Positions 1-6,023 of a stretch of 27,092 bases of DNA are shown here, one piece after another (position 1 is the first letter of the stretch; every line of letters starts with the position of its first letter). The notes beneath the pieces are model-generated. The model made no database searches. It saw only the letters and a list, made by a program, of their open reading frames with translations, and was not told the origin of the DNA. The stretch spans positions 1 to 27,092 of the forward strand of contig JAGAXP010000184.1 in the NCBI GenBank assembly GCA_017940955.1, given 5' to 3'. This DNA is from Oribacterium sp. (GTDB lineage Bacteria; Bacillota_A; Clostridia; Lachnospirales; Lachnospiraceae). The translations under genes were made by a program, and so were the position numbers.

Positions 1-696
1 GATTCAGGAGAACAGGCCCTTGAGATTGCCGAGACCATGGTAAGATCAGGCGCCATGGACATCCTTGTAATCGACTCGGTAGCAGCACTTGTACCAAAGG
101 CAGAGATAGACGGAGAGATGGGAGATTCCCACGTGGGCCTTCAGGCAAGACTCATGTCCCAGGCATTACGTAAGCTTACCTCTATCATCGCAAAATCAAA
201 CTGCATACTTATATTTATCAACCAGCTCCGTGAGAAGGTCGGAGTTATGTTCGGAAGTCCAGAGACCACTACCGGAGGCCGTGCTCTTAAGTTCTATGCA
301 TCTGTAAGACTTGATATCAGAAGAGTTGAGACTCTGAAGCAGAACGGTGATGCGGCAGGTAACCGTGTAAGAGTAAAGGTAGTTAAGAACAAGATTGCTC
401 CGCCGTTTAAACAGTGCGAGTTTGACATCATGTTTGGCGAAGGTATTTCAAAGTCAGGAGATGTACTTGACCTTGCGGTTGAAGAAAACATCGTAGAAAA
501 GTCAGGCGCATGGTTTGCCTATAACGGTGAAAAGATAGGACAGGGCCGTGAGAATGCCAAGGAATATCTTAAGGCAAATCCGGCAATCATGGCAGAGGTT
601 GAAGGCAAGGTTCGTGAGAAGTACGGACTTCCGAAGGATGAATTCGCCGAGGCAGAAGCCGCAAAGGCAGCTTCTGAGTCGGAGGATGAAGCATAA
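1..696 (+). CDS. recA: RecA recombinase, C-terminal part (5' end outside window)
   Basis: The reading frame is open from base 1 and ends with TAA at 694-696, giving 231 residues of a protein that is usually about 350 long, so the Walker A part lies upstream of the window. Visible RecA landmarks are the Walker B strand [12 protein letters not shown], the [12 protein letters not shown] segment followed by the L2 loop ([14 protein letters not shown]), and the C-terminal lobe with [14 protein letters not shown]. The tail is acidic ([15 protein letters not shown]), as in other RecA proteins, where it tempers DNA binding. RecA forms ATP-dependent filaments on single-stranded DNA, performs strand exchange and triggers LexA self-cleavage. 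The next gene is its modulator recX, 135 bases downstream, the usual order. ATG codons at 37 and 55 are internal, not starts. Confidence 0.98.
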   Translation, partial: DSGEQALEIAETMVRSGAMDILVIDSVAALVPKAEIDGEMGDSHVGLQARLMSQALRKLTSIIAKSNCILIFINQLREKVGVMFGSPETTTGGRALKFYASVRLDIRRVETLKQNGDAAGNRVRVKVVKNKIAPPFKQCEFDIMFGEGISKSGDVLDLAVEENIVEKSGAWFAYNGEKIGQGRENAKEYLKANPAIMAEVEGKVREKYGLPKDEFAEAEAAKAASESEDEA

Positions 697-831
697 GACT
701 GAAATTCAATAAGGATGTTCTGCGCCGTTATGCTGAGAAAGATTATGTTGATGTGAAATACCGATTCCTGGCCGGCCGATATTTTTGATAAATATAACAG
801 TCGAAACAGCTTAAACAGATGAGATTTTAAA

Positions 832-1389
832 GTGAAAACAATAGACGATTTATTGAAAGAGCATGGTGAGGAAGTGTCGGGCTACAATCTTGACCCCGGC
901 AAGATGTCCGAACATGATAAGCTTTTAAACCGATGCAAGGAACGCAGTCTCTACCTTATAGAACAGGCTGCAAAAACCGAATCAAAGCTCAGAGATAAAC
1001 TGGTTAAATCCGGAAGGTACAGTGAAGATATCATAGAAGAGACCATAGACTTCCTGAAAAAATACGATTATATAAATGATCTGAGATTTGCAAAGCAATT
1101 GATAAAGCATTATTCTGGTTCAAAATCCCTGCGGGAAATAGAACAGAAGCTTTATCAGAGAGGCGTGAATCAAAAAGACTTAAAGGAAGCTTTGGCTGAA
1201 TTCAAAGATGATGAAGAACTGTCGGAAGACTCTGAAATGAGAGCAGTTAAAGCTGCCATCAATAAAAAGTGCAAAGATCCTTCCTTATTGGATGCAGAAC
1301 AGAAAAGAAAACTTTACGCATCTCTCATGCGAAAAGGATTCTCCTATTCCACTGTCAGAAAAGCACTTTCAATAGATGAAGATTATTGA
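832..1389 (+). CDS. recX: RecX regulatory protein
   Basis: The 185-residue product has the helical repeat signature of RecX: a middle part with KLRDKLVKSGRYSEDIIEETIDFLKKYDYINDLRFA split over two helix-turn units, then LREIEQKLYQRGV, and a C-terminal repeat ending KLYASLMRKGFSYSTVRKAL. RecX binds RecA filaments and limits or remodels their activity. GTG at 832 is the first possible start, because an in-frame TGA lies at 820-822; no good ribosome binding site precedes it, so translation may be weak or coupled to recA. The N-terminal 35 residues are not the beta-rich extension of many Firmicute RecX proteins and look short. The gene lies directly downstream of recA and is closed by a strong terminator. 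Confidence 0.9.
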   Translation: MKTIDDLLKEHGEEVSGYNLDPGKMSEHDKLLNRCKERSLYLIEQAAKTESKLRDKLVKSGRYSEDIIEETIDFLKKYDYINDLRFAKQLIKHYSGSKSLREIEQKLYQRGVNQKDLKEALAEFKDDEELSEDSEMRAVKAAINKKCKDPSLLDAEQKRKLYASLMRKGFSYSTVRKALSIDEDY

Positions 1390-1394
1390 TGATA

Positions 1395-1433
1395 TCAGGG
1401 AAACGCCTTATTAAGGGTTTCCCTGATTTTTTT
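1395..1433 (+). terminator. Rho-independent terminator after recX
   Basis: TCAGGGAAAC at 1395-1404 pairs perfectly with GTTTCCCTGA at 1417-1426. A further inner CCTT/AAGG pairing closes a three-base loop with one bulged G, and seven T residues follow (1427-1433). This ends the recA-recX transcript. Confidence 0.93.
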
Positions 1434-1444
1434 ATGTGCTATAC

Positions 1445-1514
1445 GGCCTTCAGGCGAATATTTATATTCATTTGAAGGCCAACGCAACATCCAGCAGGGG
1501 GTGCTTTCCCCTGC
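1445..1514. other. Two adjacent hairpins between recX terminator and trxA promoter
   Basis: GGCCTTCA (1445-1452) pairs with TGAAGGCC (1473-1480), and inside it GAATAT (1456-1461) pairs with ATATTC (1464-1469), giving a long hairpin with a symmetric 3x3 internal loop. Immediately after it, GCAGGGG (1494-1500) pairs with CCCCTGC (1508-1514). Neither is followed by a T tract, so they are not ordinary terminators. Their role is unknown. Confidence 0.5.
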
Positions 1515-1581
1515 TCGATTGTGGGACAATAAATAATAAACCCAGGTTAATAATTATAAAATATTTTTTAGAATCAAATTG

Positions 1582-1615
1582 TTGACAATCTAAATTAAAT
1601 TGCGTACAATCTAAA
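1582..1615 (+). promoter_or_regulatory. Consensus sigma-A type promoter for trxA, with overlapping direct repeat
   Basis: TTGACA at 1582-1587 and TACAAT at 1605-1610 are separated by exactly 17 bases. The 10-mer ACAATCTAAA occurs at 1585-1594 and again at 1606-1615, a 21-base spacing (two helical turns), so each copy overlaps one promoter hexamer. A transcript would start near 1617 and reach the trxA ribosome binding site at 1661-1666. Confidence 0.8.
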
Positions 1616-1673
1616 ACGTAAGTTAAAAGTTTTTGAACAATCATAATTCATTTAATAAACGGAGGTAACAAAT

Positions 1674-1982
1674 ATGGCAGCACATGCAATAAATGCAGCA
1701 GAGTTTGATGAGCAGGTACTTAAGAGTGATGTTCCGGTACTGGTAGATTTTTGGGCTAGCTGGTGCGGACCATGCAAGATGCTTTCACCTATCATTTCTG
1801 AGATTGCGGATACAGCAGAAGGTTTCAAGGTTATGAGCGTGGATGCGGATGAAAATCCGGAGCTTCTTGACAGGTACGGAATCAGATCTATTCCAACACT
1901 CATTGTTTTTAAGAACGGTGAGGTTTATAAGCAGTCAGTAGGCTTTGTTCCTAAAGAGCAGGTGCTTGAGCTTCTCAAGTAA
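1674..1982 (+). CDS. trxA: Thioredoxin
   Basis: A complete 102-residue thioredoxin, the normal family length. The active site WCGPC places the redox cysteines at C31 and C34, preceded by the buried Asp in VDFWASW (D25), and the cis-proline loop is RSIPT (P74). Reduced thioredoxin passes electrons to cytosolic disulfides, ribonucleotide reductase and thiol peroxidases. The start ATG at 1674 has GGAGGT seven bases upstream. The partner reductase trxB follows after 114 bases, and a peroxidase with thioredoxin-type cysteine spacing follows trxB, so the three probably form one electron chain. A consensus promoter stands upstream at 1582-1610. Confidence 0.97.
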   Translation: MAAHAINAAEFDEQVLKSDVPVLVDFWASWCGPCKMLSPIISEIADTAEGFKVMSVDADENPELLDRYGIRSIPTLIVFKNGEVYKQSVGFVPKEQVLELLK

Positions 1983-2007
1983 GTGACATACCTGACATTT
2001 AAGGATT

Positions 2008-2043
2008 GCCGCCGATCAGAGGCAGCTGAAGCTGCACGGCGGC
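2008..2043 (+). other. Intercistronic hairpin between trxA and trxB
   Basis: GCCGCCG (2008-2014) pairs with CGGCGGC (2037-2043), and within it GCAGCT (2022-2027) pairs with AGCTGC (2030-2035). No T tract follows. Such hairpins commonly protect an upstream message end after processing or partly attenuate read-through, which could make trxA more abundant than trxB. That role is inference. Confidence 0.6.
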
Positions 2044-2096
2044 AGCCAAGGCAGGACGCTGTCAGCGATTAATAAATGAGAGAGGAGAGTTTTTGT

Positions 2097-3038
2097 ATGA
2101 CAGATGTTGTAATAATCGGTGCGGGTACAGCAGGGCTGTCCGCTGCGATCTATACAGTCAGAGCCGGAAAGAGCGCACTGGTGCTTGAAGCTGCATCCTA
2201 TGGTGGACAGATAGTCAACACCCCGGATATAGAAAACTATCCCGGTATCGCACATATTTCGGGGTTTGATTTTGCAACAGGACTTTACAATCAGGCAAAG
2301 GATCTGGGGGCAGACATCAGATTTGAAAGGGTAACAGGAATAATTACCGAAGGCGATGTAAAAAAGGTCACCACTACACAGAATGAATATGAGTGTAAGG
2401 CTGTGATCCTTGCCACGGGAGCAAAGAATCGTCCACTGGGACTTCCCAATGAGAAGGCTCTTGTGGGAAAAGGCGTTTCATATTGTGCGACCTGTGACGG
2501 AATGTTCTACAGAAATAAAGTGGTAGCTGTAAACGGAGGCGGCAACACCGCCCTTGAGGATGCTCAATTCCTTTCAAACTACTGCGAGAAAGTATATGTC
2601 ATCCACAGAAGAGATCAGTTCCGCGCAGATCAGAAAGAAGTTGAACGATTAAAAGCAAAGGCTAATGTTGAGTTCGTTCTGGACAGCACCATTACAAAGC
2701 TCAATGAAGATGCTTCCGGTCTTACTTCACTTGAGGTTACAAACAAGAACACCGGCGAAACAAGAACCATAGAAGTTTCCGGATTGTTTGTGGCTATAGG
2801 TCAGGCTCCCGACAATGAGGCATTCTCAAATGTCACTAATCTTGATGAGAAGGGCTATATAAAAGCAGGAGAGGATCTGAAAACAGGAACAGAAGGTATC
2901 TTTACTGCCGGAGATTGTCGTACCAAAGCAGTCAGACAGCTTACAACCGCAGCATCAGACGGAGCGGTGGCAGCATTGGCAGCATGCGGATACATAGATG
3001 CAATGTTAGTTTTATGTTGGACATGCCCCAAAATGTGA
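2097..3038 (+). CDS. trxB: Thioredoxin reductase (NADPH, FAD-dependent)
   Basis: The 313-residue product is a low-molecular-weight thioredoxin reductase. It has the FAD-binding GAGTAGLSAA at the N-terminus, the redox pair CATC at C130/C133 in GVSYCATCDGMF, the NADPH-binding GGGNTALEDA, and the second FAD motif TAGDCRTKAVRQLTTAASDGA. It reduces thioredoxin with NADPH. An upstream in-frame ATG at 2076 would add seven residues, but AGAGGAG at 2081-2087 is well placed for ATG 2097, which also gives the standard MTDVVIIGAG start. The C-terminus is odd: after the usual end near YIDAM it runs on through LVLCWTCPKM, adding a second CxxC (C307/C310). The stop codon lies inside a hairpin (3026-3057). 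Confidence 0.95.
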   Translation: MTDVVIIGAGTAGLSAAIYTVRAGKSALVLEAASYGGQIVNTPDIENYPGIAHISGFDFATGLYNQAKDLGADIRFERVTGIITEGDVKKVTTTQNEYECKAVILATGAKNRPLGLPNEKALVGKGVSYCATCDGMFYRNKVVAVNGGGNTALEDAQFLSNYCEKVYVIHRRDQFRADQKEVERLKAKANVEFVLDSTITKLNEDASGLTSLEVTNKNTGETRTIEVSGLFVAIGQAPDNEAFSNVTNLDEKGYIKAGEDLKTGTEGIFTAGDCRTKAVRQLTTAASDGAVAALAACGYIDAMLVLCWTCPKM

Positions 3039-3057
3039 TGAGATCATCCACTTGGGG
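3026..3057 (+). other. Hairpin spanning the trxB stop codon
   Basis: CCCCAA (3026-3031) pairs with TTGGGG (3052-3057), and inside it GTGATGA (3035-3041) pairs with TCATCCAC (3044-3051) with one bulged C. The TGA stop (3036-3038) is in the stem. The bases after it are TTTAATGATAAA, too short a T tract for a convincing terminator, so read-through into the peroxidase gene is likely. Confidence 0.5.
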
Positions 3058-3104
3058 TTTAATGATAAAAAAATTAACAGAAAAAAACAAAAGGAGAGAT
3101 TACA

Positions 3105-3650
3105 ATGGCTAATATTTATGATATCAAGGTTTTAGATAAGGATAAGAATGAAACAACACTTGAGGAGTATAAGGGCAAGGTTATGCTCATCGTTAACACA
3201 GCAACAGAGTGCGGTTTCACACCACATTACGAGCAGCTTCAGGCTATGTACGAGAAGTATATGGATAAGGGACTTGTGATACTTGATTTCCCTTGTGATC
3301 AGTTCGGCCATCAGGCACCGGGAACCGAGCAGGAGATAGCAAAGTTCTGCTCAAGCAGATTTGGTGTAAAGTTCCCAATGTTTGCAAAAATCGATGTAAA
3401 CGGCGAAAATGAGACAGAGCTCTTTAAGTATCTTAAGTCACAGCAGGGCTTCAAGGGACTTGGTGAAGGAAAAACGGCGGAATTCATGAAGGATTTTATC
3501 GGAAAGCAGCATCCTGATTATGAAAGCACACCGGATATAAAGTGGAATTTCACAAAGTTCCTGATCGACAGAGAGGGTAATGTAGTGGATCGTTTCGAGC
3601 CTACCATGGATATGGCTCTGGTTGAAGAAAAGGTAGCCGCAATTCTCTGA
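3105..3650 (+). CDS. Glutathione peroxidase-family thiol peroxidase, probably thioredoxin-dependent
   Basis: The 181-residue protein belongs to the GPx family: NTATECGFTPHYEQL carries the peroxidatic Cys36 (cysteine, not selenocysteine), FPCDQFG carries Cys64 and the active-site Gln66, and IKWNFTKFL carries Trp147 and Asn148. A third cysteine, Cys82 in AKFCSSRFGV, sits at the position of the resolving cysteine in yeast Gpx3 (C36/C82), which is recycled by thioredoxin. With trxA and trxB just upstream and no glutathione gene in view, a thioredoxin-dependent hydroperoxide reductase is the best reading. The sequence from about residue 115 to 140 (KGLGEGKTAEFMKDF and following) is a loop longer than in the yeast enzyme. 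ATG 3105 follows AAAGGAGA. Read-through from trxB seems likely. Confidence 0.93.
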   Translation: MANIYDIKVLDKDKNETTLEEYKGKVMLIVNTATECGFTPHYEQLQAMYEKYMDKGLVILDFPCDQFGHQAPGTEQEIAKFCSSRFGVKFPMFAKIDVNGENETELFKYLKSQQGFKGLGEGKTAEFMKDFIGKQHPDYESTPDIKWNFTKFLIDREGNVVDRFEPTMDMALVEEKVAAIL

Positions 3651-3682
3651 AGAAAAGATGTTTAAAAATTTTATTGGTTTTG

Positions 3683-3691
3683 TGCTACAAT
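3683..3691 (+). promoter_or_regulatory. Extended -10 promoter for the ohrR-like gene
   Basis: TG-C-TACAAT at 3683-3691 is a good extended -10 element. No clear -35 is present 17 bases upstream (AT-rich only), as is common for extended -10 promoters. The predicted start near 3698 gives a leader of about 58 bases before the regulator gene. Confidence 0.5.
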
Positions 3692-3709
3692 AAGGAAACT
3701 GATAGACAG

Positions 3710-3741
3710 GCCATCATGGCAGAGTTCTAAATGAATCATTT
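3710..3741. promoter_or_regulatory. Two palindromes, candidate operators of the ohrR-like regulator
   Basis: GCCATCATGGC (3710-3720) and AAATGAATCATTT (3729-3741) are perfect inverted repeats with a single central base. Their centres at 3715 and 3735 are 20 bases apart, about two helical turns, so dimers bound to both would lie on the same face of the DNA. They lie between the -10 element and the ribosome binding site of the regulator gene, where a bound MarR dimer would block its own transcription. Confidence 0.4.
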
Positions 3742-3755
3742 ATCCGGAGGTTAAA

Positions 3756-4220
3756 ATGTCAGATAAATATGAATCTCTGAAAATTGAGAACCAGCTTTGT
3801 TTCCCGCTTTACGTATGCGCGAAAGAACTGGTCAGAAGATATACACCCTTTTTGGAGAAGATCGATCTTACATACACTCAGTATATAGCTATGATGGTTC
3901 TGTGGGAGAAAAAAAGAGTCAATGTTAAAGAACTGGGCGAATGCCTTTACCTTGACTCCGGCACCCTGACTCCCCTTCTTAAACGCCTTGAAGCAAAAGG
4001 TCTCATAAAAAGAGAACGCTGCCCCGAAGACGAAAGATCTCTTGATGTCACCATCACAGAAAAGGGAGTTCAGCTTAGAGAAGAAGCCCTTGAAGTCCCT
4101 AAAGAAATGGGAAACTGCATAAAACTCACAAAAGAAGAAGCCGGCACCCTCTACCGTCTCCTCTACAGAACACTGGAATGTGTCGAAAACTCAAAAGAAA
4201 CAGAAAAAAAGAAAAAATAG
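3756..4220 (+). CDS. ohrR: OhrR-like MarR family peroxide-sensing repressor
   Basis: The 154-residue protein is a MarR-type winged-helix regulator of the OhrR branch. The N-terminal IENQLCFPLYVC matches the OhrR signature, with the single sensing cysteine at Cys15 as in Bacillus subtilis OhrR. The two tyrosines that contact the oxidised cysteine in OhrR have likely equivalents in RRYTPFLEK and TYTQY. The DNA-binding part includes YLDSGTLTPLLKRLEAKGLI and the wing RERCPEDERSLDVTIT. OhrR repressors leave DNA when Cys15 is oxidised by organic hydroperoxides. The usual target, ohr, is not in view; the likely targets are its own promoter and perhaps the adjacent peroxidase gene. ATG 3756 follows CGGAGG. 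The Lys-rich C-terminal tail (about ten residues) is extra. Confidence 0.88.
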   Translation: MSDKYESLKIENQLCFPLYVCAKELVRRYTPFLEKIDLTYTQYIAMMVLWEKKRVNVKELGECLYLDSGTLTPLLKRLEAKGLIKRERCPEDERSLDVTITEKGVQLREEALEVPKEMGNCIKLTKEEAGTLYRLLYRTLECVENSKETEKKKK

Positions 4221-4231
4221 GATCAAAACCA

Positions 4232-4266
4232 GGACAGAGCCGGATGGATGACCTCCGGCTCTGTCC
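4232..4266 (+). terminator. Strong hairpin after ohrR, without a U tract
   Basis: GGACAGAGCCGGA (4232-4244) pairs perfectly over 13 bases with TCCGGCTCTGTCC (4254-4266), closing a nine-base loop. The bases that follow (GTCCGTTATAC) are not T-rich, so it may act as a message-end stabiliser or a weak terminator rather than a classical one. Confidence 0.45.
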
Positions 4267-4288
4267 GTCCGTTATACTAATTGTCTAT

Positions 4289-4317
4289 TTGACAGTGACT
4301 ACTATTTTATATAAAAT
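4289..4317 (+). promoter_or_regulatory. Promoter for RNase Y operon
   Basis: TTGACA at 4289-4294 and TAAAAT at 4312-4317 are spaced by 17 bases. The -10 lies within the palindrome ATTTTATATAAAAT (4304-4317). A weaker second candidate downstream is TTGAAA 4342-4347 with TATAAA 4364-4369, spacing 16. Confidence 0.65.
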
Positions 4318-4463
4318 GTAATAGTTAAGTTAATGTTTATATTGAAACCAATATAATTTTATATATAAATGGAATTTGACAGAGTAAAAACCGACATAAA
4401 GTTTTTGCTTTTTCACATATCTGTTTGTACATTAACAACAAAATAGTGAAGGAGGTACACAAA

Positions 4464-6014
4464 GTGTCCCCATTAGGAATTGCTATTCTTTTGGTTGTTG
4501 CTGCCATTGTAGGCATAGCTATGTTCGCTGCCGGACAGAACAAAGCAAAATCCGACTACGAAAAAACCGTCGGATCCGCTGAACAGAAGTCCAGAGAGAT
4601 TATAGATGATGCTATAAGAACAGCCGAGAATAAAAAGAGAGAAGCCCTTCTCGAAACAAAAGAAGAGGCATTAAAGGCAAAGAACGACCTTGATAAGGAA
4701 ATCAAGGACAGACGTAAAGAGGTATCCGACCTCGAGCACAGAATGCTGAAGAGAGATGAAGCTTCCGAGAAGAAGGCTGCAAGTCTTGAGCAGAAAGAGC
4801 AGGAGCTTCAGAAGCGTCAGGACAAGATCAGCAAAAGAGAAACAGAAGTTGAAGAACTTCATAACCAGAAGGTTACCGAGCTTGAGAGAATTTCAGGTCT
4901 CACAAGAGACCAGGCCAAGACAGAACTTTTGAAATCACTTGAGGAAGATACAAAGCACGATTATGCCATGATGATCCGTGAGATGGACAATCAGGCAAAA
5001 GAAGATGCCGAGAAAAACGCACGCAATTATATCGTTGATGCGATACAGAGATGCGCTGCTGACCAGGTTACCGAGTCAACGGTATCCGTAGTACAGCTTC
5101 CGAATGATGAAATGAAGGGCCGTATCATTGGACGTGAAGGAAGAAATATCCGAACACTGGAACAGCTTACAGGTGTTGAGCTTATCGTAGATGATACACC
5201 GGAAGCGGTTGTTCTTTCCGGATTTGATCCTATCCGTCGTGAAGTGGCAAGGATAGCCCTTGAGAAGCTTATAGTTGATGGACGTATCCATCCTGCAAGA
5301 ATTGAAGAGGTAGTTGAAAAAGCCCAGAAGGAAGTTGATGAGACTATCCGTGAGGAAGGAGATGCCGCAATACTTGAAGTTGGTGTTCATGGCATCCATC
5401 CCGAACTGGTTAAGCTCCTCGGACGTATGAAGTTCAGAACCTCTTACGGACAGAACGCTCTCAGACATTCAGTGGAAGTCGCCCAGATTTCGGGACTTCT
5501 TGCCGAAGAGCTCGGACTCGATGTACGTATGGCAAAGAGGGCCGGTCTTCTTCATGATATAGGAAAAGCCATTGACCACGATGTGGAAGGTACACACGTA
5601 CAGCTTGGTGTAGAGCTTTGCAGGAAGCATCATGAGCCTGAGATTGTCATTAACACTGTGGCATCACATCACGGCGGTACAGAGCCTACATCACTCATTG
5701 CCTGCGTAGTTGCTGCTGCCGATGCTATTTCTGCGGCAAGACCGGGTGCCAGACGTAAGTCGCTTGAGACCTATACCAACAGACTTAAGGAGCTTGAGGA
5801 TATAACCAATTCATACAAGGGTGTTGAAAAGTCCTTTGCGGTTCAGGCCGGAAGAGAAGTCCGTATCATGGTTGTACCTGATCAGGTATCAGACGATGAT
5901 ATGACTATCATGGCACACGATATGGCTAAGCAGATCCAGGATCAGATGCAGTATCCGGGTGTCATCAAGGTTAATATTATTCGTGAGTCAAGAGCTGTAG
6001 ATTACGCTAAGTAA
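4464..6014 (+). CDS. rny: Ribonuclease Y (membrane-anchored endoribonuclease)
   Basis: The 516-residue product has the full RNase Y architecture: an N-terminal membrane helix (about residues 4-23, [17 protein letters not shown]), a long charged coiled coil (about 30-190), a KH domain with the [12 protein letters not shown] loop from Gly219, and an HD domain whose metal-binding HD pair is His364-Asp365 in [10 protein letters not shown]. It starts mRNA decay in many Firmicutes, at the inner membrane face with other degradation partners. The start is GTG 4464, because AAGGAGGT at 4449-4456 sits seven bases upstream; an earlier in-frame TTG at 4425 lacks such a site. Length matches the family norm of about 520. 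It is followed nine bases later by a penicillin-binding protein gene. Confidence 0.97.
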   Translation: MSPLGIAILLVVAAIVGIAMFAAGQNKAKSDYEKTVGSAEQKSREIIDDAIRTAENKKREALLETKEEALKAKNDLDKEIKDRRKEVSDLEHRMLKRDEASEKKAASLEQKEQELQKRQDKISKRETEVEELHNQKVTELERISGLTRDQAKTELLKSLEEDTKHDYAMMIREMDNQAKEDAEKNARNYIVDAIQRCAADQVTESTVSVVQLPNDEMKGRIIGREGRNIRTLEQLTGVELIVDDTPEAVVLSGFDPIRREVARIALEKLIVDGRIHPARIEEVVEKAQKEVDETIREEGDAAILEVGVHGIHPELVKLLGRMKFRTSYGQNALRHSVEVAQISGLLAEELGLDVRMAKRAGLLHDIGKAIDHDVEGTHVQLGVELCRKHHEPEIVINTVASHHGGTEPTSLIACVVAAADAISAARPGARRKSLETYTNRLKELEDITNSYKGVEKSFAVQAGREVRIMVVPDQVSDDDMTIMAHDMAKQIQDQMQYPGVIKVNIIRESRAVDYAK

Positions 6015-6023
6015 ATTAGTCAA

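Noticed and set aside
697..831. Possible remnant gene between recA and recX
   Set aside because: One frame (about 699-779) reads through 26 codons without a start codon and then stops; too short and without recognisable similarity.
3026..3057. Terminator after trxB
   Set aside because: The stem is good but there is no real T tract, and the next gene starts 66 bases after the trxB stop without a clear promoter.
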